Notes under the pieces: model-generated | Seen by the model: only the letters and a program-made list of their open reading frames with translations | Database searches by the model: none | What the model was told of the DNA's origin: nothing | Shown: in pieces, positions 13,117 through 18,250 of the stretch | Layout of the letters: each line of letters starts with the position of its first letter | Position numbering within the stretch: position 1 is the first letter of the stretch | From: 2-01-FULL-39-33 sp964361645 | Lineage (GTDB): Bacteria; Patescibacteriota; Patescibacteriia; 2-01-FULL-39-33 | Reading direction: 5' to 3' | NCBI GenBank assembly: GCA_964361645.1 | Contig: CAYIBK010000023.1 | Coordinates: forward strand, 1-18,250 | Length of the DNA stretch: 18,250 nucleotides | Made by a program: the position numbers and the translations under genes

Positions 13117-13562
13117 GGCATTATAATAATCCTTCCAATAAAATAGATATCAAAAAGCCCACTAAGGTTTTTAGCGGGGCCAATCCTTTTTGTGGTGATA
13201 AATTAGTTATAAAAGTTAAATTGAATAGTCAGAAAAAGATTATTGATGTATCTTGGTCGGGGGACGGCTGTGTTATTTCTCAATCATCAGCTTCTATTTT
13301 TACTGATATGATTAAAGGTAAAACCTTGTCAGAAGCTAGAGAAATGACTAGTGATAAATTACTTAAAGAATTGAGCATAGATCTTTCTCCTTCTAGAAGA
13401 AAATGCGCGCTTTTGCCNNNNNNNNNNNNNNNNNNNNNNNNNNNNNNNNNNNNNNNNNNNNNNNNNNNNNNNNNNNNNNNNNNNNNNNNNNNNNNNNNNN
13501 NNNNNNNNNNNNNNNNNTCTGTGGCTTATGGCATTGCGATTTATAAAATTTTAAATAAATAA
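13086..13562 (+). CDS. sufU: SufU/IscU-like scaffold or sulfur-transfer protein (gap near the C-terminus)
   Basis: The start ATG lies inside sufS. Visible parts are 111 residues before a 100-N gap and a 14-residue tail SVAYGIAIYKILNK. The metal/sulfur ligands are present: Cys36 and Asp38 in NPFCGD, Cys62 in GDGCVIS, and Cys107 in RRKCALL. The last motif has Lys before Cys, as in SufU, not His-Cys as in IscU. However, the Cys62-Cys107 distance (45) is near IscU (43) and well short of Bacillus SufU (62), so the typical SufU insertion seems absent. Dropping the N run nearly joins KCALLP to the tail in a family-like helix, so the real gap may be only a few bases. In this operon it should accept sulfur from SufS. 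Final length is uncertain. Confidence 0.88.
   Translation: MEQTYKKTILRHYNNPSNKIDIKKPTKVFSGANPFCGDKLVIKVKLNSQKKIIDVSWSGDGCVISQSSASIFTDMIKGKTLSEAREMTSDKLLKELSIDLSPSRRKCALLXXXXXXXXXXXXXXXXXXXXXXXXXXXXXXXXXXSVAYGIAIYKILNK
13418..13517. other. Assembly gap of exactly 100 N
   Basis: The run of N has the standard placeholder length and need not reflect true distance. It interrupts the 3' part of sufU. Confidence 0.98.
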
Positions 13563-13566
13563 TATT

Positions 13567-13800
13567 ATGGAGATTAAAATTTTAGACGGGGCTAATATGG
13601 ATATTGATCTAATATCTCAAGATCAAACCTCTTGGCGACAAATGAAATGCCCTTGGAACGAGGCTGAAGGTAAGAATACTCACAAATGTGCTGTTAAAAA
13701 TGTTTCGATTTGTGATTATTTTTGCGGGGTTCAATACCTGGATAATGTTTTATGTAGTTATCCTGATAAAAATAAATCTATTGATAATAAAGTCTTATAG
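13567..13800 (+). CDS. Small five-cysteine protein ending the SUF operon, function unknown
   Basis: The 77-residue protein starts 4 nt after the sufU stop, so it belongs to the operon. It begins MEIKILDGANMDIDLISQDQ, probably a short beta-hairpin, then has cysteines at 28, 41, 49, 53 and 63 (C-x12-C-x7-C-x3-C-x9-C) with His39 close by: motifs KCPWNEAE, THKCAVKN, SICDYFCG and VLCSYP. This spacing suits binding of a zinc ion or an Fe-S cluster. It has no membrane segment or signal peptide, so it is likely cytoplasmic. I do not recognise it as SufA, SufE, SufT or ferredoxin. Its position suggests a role in cluster assembly, delivery or protection, but this is inference only. Confidence 0.8.
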   Translation: MEIKILDGANMDIDLISQDQTSWRQMKCPWNEAEGKNTHKCAVKNVSICDYFCGVQYLDNVLCSYPDKNKSIDNKVL

Positions 13801-13803
13801 TAA

Positions 13804-13832
13804 TTGACTAAATCATAATAAATAGTTATGAT
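13804..13832 (+). promoter_or_regulatory. Promoter of uppS
   Basis: TTGACT (13804-13809), 17-bp spacer, TATGAT (13827-13832): one mismatch to consensus in each hexamer. It begins 3 nt after the last SUF-operon stop codon. The predicted start is near 13839, giving a leader of about 29 nt before ATG 13868. Confidence 0.7.
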
Positions 13833-13867
13833 GTCTATTAGTGTTCTCTTATTTTAAAATAAATCAC

Positions 13868-14554
13868 ATGCCACAAATAAAACATATCGCCTTTATTATG
13901 GACGGCAATCGCCGCTGGGCCAAACAGAAAGGTTTACCAACTTTAGAAGGTCATAAACAGGGTTATAATAAAATGAAAGATGTCGGTGATTGGTGTATCG
14001 CCCGAGGCATAGAACATATTACCGTTTATGCTTTTTCCACCGAAAACTGGAAGCGCTCTAAAACAGAAGTAGATTATCTAATGAGACTTTTGGAAAATGC
14101 CCTAACCAAGGAGTTAGGCGAATTTACTAAAAGGGGGATTAGGTTAAAGGTTATCGGGAGCCGAGCTAGATTATCAAAAAACATTGTTAAGGCCATTGAT
14201 AACGCCGAAAAAGTTACGGCTAATAATACCAAAGGCACGCTGAATATGGCCATTAATTACGGTGGCCGTTTGGAAATTGCTGAAGCAGTTAAAAAAATTA
14301 TTGATCAAAAAAAATCTTCCCAAGATGTTAGTGAAGATTTAATATCAGATAATATTTGGACAGCCGGCCAACCAGATCCAGACATTGTGGTGCGTACTTC
14401 TGGTGAGCAAAGACTTTCTGGTTTTTTAACTTGGCAAGCCGTTTACAGTGAACTGTTTTTTGTAAAACATCATTGGCCGGGATTCACCGAAAAAGATTTG
14501 GATGATATTTTAGATGATTATCATAGTAGGAACAGAAGATTTGGTGGGAATTAA
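13868..14554 (+). CDS. uppS: Isoprenyl transferase (undecaprenyl diphosphate synthase)
   Basis: From ATG 13868 the protein is 228 residues and starts MPQIKHIAFIMDGNRRWA. Motifs of cis-prenyltransferases are complete: catalytic Asp12 in IMDGNRRWA, EGHKQGY, VYAFSTENWKRS, and RTSGEQRLSGFLTWQAVYSE (Arg176, Glu180 and a final Glu that with Asp12 handles Mg and diphosphate), then RNRRFGG at the C-terminus. It condenses isopentenyl diphosphate onto farnesyl diphosphate to make the C55 carrier lipid for cell-wall polymers. A GTG at 13841 would add nine residues, but it lies almost at the predicted transcription start, so ATG 13868 is preferred. Confidence 0.95.
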   Translation: MPQIKHIAFIMDGNRRWAKQKGLPTLEGHKQGYNKMKDVGDWCIARGIEHITVYAFSTENWKRSKTEVDYLMRLLENALTKELGEFTKRGIRLKVIGSRARLSKNIVKAIDNAEKVTANNTKGTLNMAINYGGRLEIAEAVKKIIDQKKSSQDVSEDLISDNIWTAGQPDPDIVVRTSGEQRLSGFLTWQAVYSELFFVKHHWPGFTEKDLDDILDDYHSRNRRFGGN

Positions 14555-14573
14555 AGAAGCGGATTTTTATCCT

Positions 14574-14588
14574 CCTGCCGGTAGGCAG
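14574..14588. repeat. Short palindromic repeat, copy 2
   Basis: CCTGCCGGTAGGCAG matches 1380-1394 exactly. It lies just after uppS and directly before the second large palindromic repeat. Confidence 0.6.
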
Positions 14589-14606
14589 TGGCGCATCAAT
14601 TAAAAT

Positions 14607-14682
14607 GTCATTGCGAGGGAGCGAAGCGGACGAAGCAATCCCATTTCTAATATCGTAAGATTGCTTCGTCCCTCGCAATGAC
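14607..14682. repeat. Dispersed palindromic repeat, copy 2
   Basis: GTCATTGCGAGGGA (14607-14620) pairs exactly with TCCCTCGCAATGAC (14669-14682), and CGAAGCAATC pairs with GATTGCTTCG inside. The left arm has about ten extra bases (GCGAAGCGGA). It sits between uppS and the secreted-protein gene, and the following run of A residues makes it a possible terminator for leftward transcripts. Confidence 0.85.
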
Positions 14683-14711
14683 AAAAAAACAAAATATAAA
14701 ATTTAACAACT

Positions 14712-15506
14712 ATGAAAAAACTTTTAGTTTACAGTGTAGCTCTGGTGGCCATTATTGGGTCTCTTAGCTTGGCAGTCAATGTGCCCATGGCATCTGCCGC
14801 CTATATACCCACAACTGGCGATCTAATTAAGACCAGTACTGATTCCGCTGTCTATTACATTGACACCGATAACAAGCGACATTTATTTGTCAATTCTGTT
14901 ACTTTTTGGACTTGGTATACTGGTAGCTGGGCTAGTATTAAATTTGATGGTGCTAGTAAAAATCTTGTTACTATTTCTCAAGCCGACTTTGACAATATTG
15001 ACAATGGTAATAATATAACCGCTCGCCCAGGAGTTAGACTAATTAAATTCCAAAATAGTTCCAAAACTTACGCTGTCAGTGCTAATTCTCAACTCGCTTT
15101 AATCCCTGATACAGCCACTGCTGAATCAATATTTGGTTCTAATTGGGCGACAAAAGTCATTACTATTCAAAATGGTTTTGAAAATGATTATACTAAGGAC
15201 GGGGTGTTGGACGGCATAAAAATATTAAAGGGTTGGTTAGAGGGCACTATATATCCACTTGATTTAGTACTAGCAGAAACTACTGAATCTCTTTCTGGAT
15301 ATTCTGGAAACAAATTTGATTTAATTTTTTCAAATTATAGTCATTGTGCGTTTGCTGAAAGTGAATTTGGGTTTTTGTGTGTTAACTTAAGTGAAAAATG
15401 GATTGGAGTTGGTGATAGAGTAAGGGCATTTGGCTTAGTTGTTAATAATAAAATAATTATTGATAGACTAGAGGTTGTTTCCAATTTACCACTTAATCAG
15501 TGGTAA
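14712..15506 (+). CDS. Secreted protein with tandem repeat domain typical of Parcubacteria
   Basis: The 264-residue protein has a Sec signal peptide (MKKLL, hydrophobic core, probable cut after ASA near residue 29). Two related units follow. The first, around residues 36-76, runs GDLIKTSTDSAVYYI, HLFVNSVTFWTWY and GSWASIKF. The second, around residues 107-152, runs GVRLIKFQNSSKTYAV, LALIPDTATAESIF and GSNWATKVITI. Each is a G-LIK / VY / aromatic / W-A pattern. Such repeats are, from memory, frequent in surface proteins of Parcubacteria. The last 70 residues differ, with strands FDLIFSNYSHCAF, FGFLCVNLS and RVRAFGLVVNNKIIIDRLEVV, and two cysteines able to form a disulfide. Surface or periplasm-like location is inferred. 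A hairpin (TTACCAC/GTGGTAA, 15487-15506) ends exactly at its stop codon. Confidence 0.75.
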   Translation: MKKLLVYSVALVAIIGSLSLAVNVPMASAAYIPTTGDLIKTSTDSAVYYIDTDNKRHLFVNSVTFWTWYTGSWASIKFDGASKNLVTISQADFDNIDNGNNITARPGVRLIKFQNSSKTYAVSANSQLALIPDTATAESIFGSNWATKVITIQNGFENDYTKDGVLDGIKILKGWLEGTIYPLDLVLAETTESLSGYSGNKFDLIFSNYSHCAFAESEFGFLCVNLSEKWIGVGDRVRAFGLVVNNKIIIDRLEVVSNLPLNQW

Positions 15507-15513
15507 CTAATCT

Positions 15514-15557
15514 TAGAAACAAAAACAGCCGTCCTTTCGCTGGTGCGATTGGACGGC
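15514..15557 (-). terminator. Terminator of the minus-strand membrane gene (may serve both strands)
   Basis: GCCGTCC (15528-15534) pairs with GGACGGC (15551-15557). Read on the minus strand, the stem is followed by TGTTTTTGTTTC, a T-rich tail. On the plus strand it is followed by TTTTGTTTT, so it can also stop the secreted-protein transcript. Confidence 0.7.
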
Positions 15558-15574
15558 TTTTGTTTTGGCGGCGC

Positions 15575-15838
15575 TTAGGANNNNNNNNNNNNNNNNNNNN
15601 NNNNNNNNNNNNNNNNNNNNNNNNNNNNNNNNNNNNNNNNNNNNNNNNNNNNNNNNNNNNNNNNNNNNNNNNNNNNNNNNAAAACGGCGCACAAGGGGAT
15701 CACTCCAATAGCTAAGCTAACTCGGCCAATAGTTCCCCAGGTTTCTTGGTATTCTGGCATCAGGCGGAAGAGTATTCCGCAAGCTACCGCGACGCCCATG
15801 GCTACAAAAAACACACTTTTATAAATATTCCACAACAT
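15575..15838 (-). CDS. Small membrane protein on the minus strand, interrupted by an assembly gap
   Basis: The start is ATG with A at 15838: GGGAG (15847-15851) is 8 nt upstream on this strand, whereas the in-frame TTG six bases earlier is too close to it. Fifty-two residues are visible before the 100-N gap. MLWNIYKSVFFVAMGVAVACGIL is the first membrane segment, then RLMPEYQETWGTIGR, then a second segment VSLAIGVIPLCAV. If the frame holds, the stop TAA is at 15575-15577, just before the terminator. Real length depends on the gap. I do not recognise the family. Base composition is less AT-rich than its neighbours, and the gene has a consensus promoter and SD site, forming a self-contained unit. 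Confidence 0.6.
   Translation of the reverse strand: MLWNIYKSVFFVAMGVAVACGILFRLMPEYQETWGTIGRVSLAIGVIPLCAVXXXXXXXXXXXXXXXXXXXXXXXXXXXXXXXXXXS
15581..15680. other. Assembly gap of exactly 100 N
   Basis: A placeholder-length run of N, breaking the minus-strand membrane gene. True distance is unknown. Confidence 0.98.
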
Positions 15839-15846
15839 GGTCAATT

Positions 15847-15852
15847 CTCCCT
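15847..15852 (-). promoter_or_regulatory. Shine-Dalgarno site of the minus-strand membrane gene
   Basis: AGGGAG on the minus strand, 8 nt before the ATG. It fixes the start at 15838. Confidence 0.65.
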
Positions 15853-15910
15853 AGTTCCGCTTATTTAGCGTTGTTTTTTGGTTTTCACTCAACTCTAATG
15901 AACTCATATC

Positions 15911-15939
15911 ATTATAGCACACTTTAATAATTTTGTCAA
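15911..15939 (-). promoter_or_regulatory. Perfect consensus promoter facing left
   Basis: On the minus strand TTGACA (15939-15934) and TATAAT (15916-15911) are separated by 17 bp, with TG just upstream of the -10 (extended). It is the strongest promoter in the window by sequence. Its transcript would start near 15904 and have a leader of about 66 nt before ATG 15838. Confidence 0.85.
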
Positions 15940-15944
15940 GTGCC

Positions 15945-15973
15945 TTGAGCTTATTTTAGTATCAGGGTAAAAT
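15945..15973 (+). promoter_or_regulatory. Promoter of rarA, divergent from the leftward promoter
   Basis: TTGAGC (15945-15950), 17-bp spacer, TAAAAT (15968-15973). Its -35 lies 5 bp from that of the divergent promoter. The predicted start near 15980 is only about 3 nt before ATG 15983, so the rarA message would be nearly leaderless. Confidence 0.55.
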
Positions 15974-15982
15974 GAATCCCAT

Positions 15983-17236
15983 ATGGATTTATTTGAGCAA
16001 AAATTAGACCAAAAATTGGCCCTAGAAGCGCCTTTAGCCGAAAGAATGCGCCCAACTACTCTAGGGCATTTTTTTGGTCAAAATGAGGTAATTGGCCAAG
16101 GTAAAATGCTTCGCCAATTGATCGAAAACGATGATATCCCATCTATGATCTTTTGGGGTCCGCCAGGATCTGGCAAAACCACTTTGGCTCGGATTATCGC
16201 CAACATGACTAACGCCGATTTTATCTCTTTTTCGGCTGTTAGTTCTGGGGTGAAAGATTTAAAAGAGATTATTAATATTGCCAAAGACAAGCGCAAGTTT
16301 AATAACAAGCCAACTATTCTTTTTATTGATGAAATTCATCGCTGGAATAAATCTCAGCAAGACGCCTTATTGCCTTATGTAGAAAATGGCATTGTCACCT
16401 TAATTGGCGCTACTACCGAAAATCCCAGTTTTGAAATTAACTCGGCCTTACTTTCTCGGGCTAGAGTTTTTGTTTTAAATCAATTATTAGAAGAAGATTT
16501 ATTAAATATTTTAAGAAGGGCAATTAGCGATTATGAATTCGGCTTGGGAGTTTATAAAGCTGAAGCAGACGATGAAATTTTAAAGTATCTAGCCAAATTA
16601 AGTAATGGCGATGCCAGAGTATCTTTGAATGCCCTGGAATTTGCGGTTAAGGCTACAAAAAAAGATAAAAATGGTATAATTAAATTAGATTCTAAAATCA
16701 TCAAAGAGGTATTGCAAAAATCACACCTCTACGACAAATCAGGCGAACAGCATTATAATATAATTTCTGCTCTGCATAAATCTTTGCGCGGGTCTGATGC
16801 CGATGCCGCCCTGTATTGGCTGGCCAGGATGCTGGAGGCGGGGGAGAATCCGCTTTATGTGGCTAGGCGCTTGGTGCGTTTTGCCTCTGAAGATATTGGC
16901 TTGGCTAATTCACGAGCATTAGAACAAGCGGTGGCAGGATACCAAGCTTGTCATTTCATCGGTATGCCGGAGTGCAATGTGATTTTAGCTCAGGTGGTGG
17001 TGTATCTAGCTAAATGTAAAAAAAGTAATGATTTGTATACGGCTTATTTGGCGGTGCAAAAAGATGTTAAAAATACCATGGATGAGCCCGTGCCACTTCA
17101 TTTGCGTAATGCGCCGACAAAATTAATGAAAGATTTGAATTATGGCAAGGATTATAAATACAGTCCGGATTTTGATTATCAAGAGGAACAGGATTACCTG
17201 CCGGAGAGTTTGAAGGGGAGAAAATATCTTAGTTAA
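15983..17236 (+). CDS. rarA: RarA (MgsA), replication-associated recombination ATPase
   Basis: The 417-residue protein matches the RarA/MgsA/WRNIP1 family over its whole length. It shows the N-terminal PLAERMRPTTLGHFFGQ, Walker A GPPGSGKTT (Lys65), Walker B ILFIDEIHRWNKSQQDALLP (Asp116, Glu117), sensor 1 IGATTENPSFEINSALLSRA with its arginine finger, and the C-terminal tetramer domain with KSLRGSDADAALYWLARMLEAGE and DIGLANSRAL. RarA acts at stalled replication forks with SSB and the polymerase clamp loader. ATG 15983 follows a promoter almost directly; an ATG at 15972 is in another frame. RWNK replaces the more usual RFNK after the Walker B, a mild change. Confidence 0.96.
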   Translation: MDLFEQKLDQKLALEAPLAERMRPTTLGHFFGQNEVIGQGKMLRQLIENDDIPSMIFWGPPGSGKTTLARIIANMTNADFISFSAVSSGVKDLKEIINIAKDKRKFNNKPTILFIDEIHRWNKSQQDALLPYVENGIVTLIGATTENPSFEINSALLSRARVFVLNQLLEEDLLNILRRAISDYEFGLGVYKAEADDEILKYLAKLSNGDARVSLNALEFAVKATKKDKNGIIKLDSKIIKEVLQKSHLYDKSGEQHYNIISALHKSLRGSDADAALYWLARMLEAGENPLYVARRLVRFASEDIGLANSRALEQAVAGYQACHFIGMPECNVILAQVVVYLAKCKKSNDLYTAYLAVQKDVKNTMDEPVPLHLRNAPTKLMKDLNYGKDYKYSPDFDYQEEQDYLPESLKGRKYLS

Positions 17237-17242
17237 TTTAAA

Positions 17243-17331
17243 AATTTCTAATTTCTAATTTCTAAATAATTTTTAAATTTTAAAATTAATTAATTGTTTA
17301 GAAATTAGAAATTATTAAATTAGAAATTAGA
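17243..17331. repeat. AT-only inverted repeat array of TTTCTAA units
   Basis: The left part (about 17243-17265) repeats ATTTCTA three times. The right part (about 17298-17331) holds three reverse-complement copies, TAGAAAT. Arms can pair as a long AT hairpin around a 30-bp AT spacer. It occupies the whole rarA-Nudix gap and resembles in style the AAAGTT inverted repeat at 6286-6416. Confidence 0.6.
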
Positions 17332-17336
17332 TTTAT

Positions 17337-17816
17337 ATGATCCGTGAAAAATCAGTCGGGATAATTTTATTCCGTTATAATAATCGCGATAAGGAGATCC
17401 AATATCTCGTGCTTTATCATCGGGGCACTTATTGGAATTTCCCCAAAGGCAAGGTTGAGACTGGCGAATCCGAAGTAGAAACTGCCAAGCGGGAATTAAA
17501 AGAAGAAACGGGGATTGATAATATTCAAATCATCAAAGGCTGGCGACAGCAAACTGATTTTTTCTTCAAAGAGGATAGAGGCGGTAAAAAAGAATTAATC
17601 AAAAAAGATTTTATTTTGTATTTGGCCAAGATGCCTAAAGGTGCTGAAGTTAAAATATCTGCCGAACACAACGGTTACGGCTGGTTTAATTACAAAATTG
17701 CCGGCAAATATTTGAAATTCAAAAGTCTAAAAGAAATTATAAAAGAAGCCGATTCCTATGTGGCCAAGCAAATAGAAGAATATCGCAAGCAGAAGAATAA
17801 CCATTTAGCAAAATAA
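17337..17816 (+). CDS. Nudix hydrolase, possibly diadenosine-tetraphosphate-type
   Basis: The 159-residue protein has an intact Nudix box, G38-x5-E44-x7-R52-E-L-x-E56-E57-x-G-I, which binds Mg or Mn and hydrolyses a nucleoside diphosphate linked to another group. The N-terminus EKSVGIILFRYNNRDKEIQYLVLYH and the sequence YWNFPKGKVETGES resemble the asymmetric Ap4A hydrolase (NUDT2-like) group. HNGYGWFNYKIAGKYL fits its substrate-binding region, so Ap4A is a possible substrate, inferred only. The C-terminus is a charged helix (EADSYVAKQIEEYRKQKNN). ATG 17337 is preceded by AT-rich repeat sequence with no SD. Confidence 0.88.
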   Translation: MIREKSVGIILFRYNNRDKEIQYLVLYHRGTYWNFPKGKVETGESEVETAKRELKEETGIDNIQIIKGWRQQTDFFFKEDRGGKKELIKKDFILYLAKMPKGAEVKISAEHNGYGWFNYKIAGKYLKFKSLKEIIKEADSYVAKQIEEYRKQKNNHLAK

Positions 17817-17832
17817 ATATAAATTAAAATCT

Positions 17833-17850
17833 CACACCTAAATCGGTGTG
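17833..17850. terminator. Small hairpin after the Nudix gene
   Basis: CACACC (17833-17838) pairs with GGTGTG (17845-17850). No T-run follows on the plus strand, and the minus-strand tail is only moderately T-rich, so its role as terminator is uncertain. Confidence 0.35.
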
Positions 17851-17854
17851 GGGT

Positions 17855-17895
17855 AAAAAAGAAACGACCCAGCAAACTTCCTTGTTTGCTGGGTC
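17855..17895 (-). terminator. Rho-independent terminator of the GC-rich minus-strand gene
   Basis: GACCCAGCAAAC (17866-17877) pairs exactly with GTTTGCTGGGTC (17884-17895) around a 6-nt loop. On the minus strand the stem is followed by GTTTCTTTTTT. It lies 16 nt after the gene's stop codon. Confidence 0.85.
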
Positions 17896-17911
17896 TTGTC
17901 GGTTGTTGGCG

Positions 17912-18235
17912 TTAGGCCGTCGCCGTCGCCGTTTTCGCGATCAACCTTTTACGAAGGGCCGTTGTCGCGCGAGGTATTCTCTTCCGCCTCACCGGCTTGG
18001 CCTTTGGCTGTGCCACTACGACCAACTTGGGGAACTTCGGTTCCCTAATGTGCTGGCCGGCGTGGCTGGCTTCGATGGACGACAACATATCGCTGCGTTC
18101 ACGGATGATCCGTGCCATCTCTTTGCCGTCGAAGTGCTTACCGGTGCTTCTCTGGACGCCGCCCATGATCTTGCCGTTACTGTTAATCTGGAGGTCGAAG
18201 TCGGCCATTGAGTGGAGCATTTCTCTGCGTTGCAT
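17912..18235 (-). CDS. GC-rich hypothetical protein with basic C-terminal tail
   Basis: From ATG (A at 18235) it has 107 residues. AAAGGA on the minus strand (18249-18244) ends 8 nt before this ATG; the in-frame TTG six bases earlier is too close to be the start. The N-terminal part (MQRREMLHSMADFDLQINSNGK, GKEMARIIRERSDMLSSIEAS) looks folded and partly helical. The tail from about residue 67 is rich in Lys, Arg, Pro and Ala (KFPKLVVVAQPKAKPVRRKR, ALRKRLIAKTATATA) and could bind nucleic acid. I do not recognise it. Its GC content is far above that of the neighbouring genes, it has a canonical SD and own terminator, and its promoter lies outside the window. A long plus-strand frame also spans this region but starts within the terminator region and lacks signals. 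Confidence 0.65.
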   Translation of the reverse strand: MQRREMLHSMADFDLQINSNGKIMGGVQRSTGKHFDGKEMARIIRERSDMLSSIEASHAGQHIREPKFPKLVVVAQPKAKPVRRKRIPRATTALRKRLIAKTATATA

Positions 18236-18243
18236 CGACAAAT

Positions 18244-18249
18244 TCCTTT
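18244..18249 (-). promoter_or_regulatory. Shine-Dalgarno site of the GC-rich minus-strand gene
   Basis: AAAGGA on the minus strand with an 8-nt spacer to the ATG; it decides the start at 18235. Confidence 0.6.
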
Positions 18250-18250
18250 C

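Noticed and set aside
13518..13562. Post-gap 14 residues as a separate gene's end
   Set aside because: Possible because gap length is unknown, but the tail fits the expected terminal helix of a SufU/IscU protein and lies 4 nt from the next gene, so it was kept with sufU.
14484..14684. 66-codon minus-strand frame starting MSLRGTKQS
   Set aside because: This is the familiar spurious translation of the GTCATTGCGAG repeat and overlaps the 3' end of uppS.
17846..18211. 121-codon plus-strand frame in the GC-rich end
   Set aside because: It starts within the region of hairpins, has no SD or promoter, and lies opposite a minus-strand gene with SD, stop and terminator in the right order. High GC makes long shadow frames likely.

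Overview
The window looks like a chromosomal stretch of an AT-rich bacterium of the Candidate Phyla Radiation (Patescibacteria, most likely a Parcubacteria-type lineage). Support comes from short, tightly packed genes, very few Shine-Dalgarno (SD) sites, several small membrane or secreted proteins of kinds I associate with that group, and dispersed short palindromes. This assignment is inference from gene style, not from a marker tree. Two runs of exactly 100 N (13418-13517 and 15581-15680) show that the sequence is a draft scaffold.

Layout. 1-812: 3' end of a Clp/Hsp100 AAA+ ATPase. 835-1320: tRNA-Thr, rpmG (ribosomal protein L33) and tRNA-Trp, closed by a perfect hairpin. 1321-1600: a gene-free, highly structured stretch with nested pairing and a partial copy of the tRNA-Trp 3' end. 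1677-4208: small genes (three-segment membrane protein, CsaA-like tRNA-binding domain, 46-residue membrane protein, RBBP9/YdeN-like hydrolase, cupin, anchored small protein). 4361-7778: PP2C phosphatase, TIM-barrel sugar-isomerase-like protein, HU, and a GT-B glycosyltransferase resembling MGDG synthases. 7779-8182: non-coding stretch with a dispersed palindromic repeat, a large hairpin and a consensus promoter. 8183-13800: the central feature, a complete SUF iron-sulfur cluster operon. 13804-15506: uppS with its own promoter, then a secreted protein. 15514-15973: a minus-strand small membrane gene interrupted by a gap, and a divergent promoter pair. 15983-17816: rarA and a Nudix hydrolase. 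17855-18250: a GC-rich minus-strand gene with its own terminator.

How the genes work together. The SUF operon reads Rrf2 regulator - sufC - sufB - sufD - sufS - sufU - small five-cysteine protein, with gaps of 3-15 nt and one 31-nt overlap. SufS supplies sulfur from cysteine, SufU would accept it, and SufBCD assembles the cluster. The Rrf2 protein keeps three cysteines able to hold a sensing cluster, and an imperfect inverted repeat lies between the promoter and its start codon, so autoregulation by cluster status is likely. The last gene, with no function I recognise, is the best candidate here for an undescribed part of the pathway. The remaining genes are mostly housekeeping: proteolysis, translation, envelope synthesis (uppS, glycosyltransferase), chromosome organisation (HU) and fork repair (rarA).

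Two minus-strand genes differ from the rest. Each has a canonical SD site and an own hairpin terminator. One has a perfect consensus promoter, and the other is visibly GC-rich. All 25 coding regions end in TAA or TAG, none in TGA.
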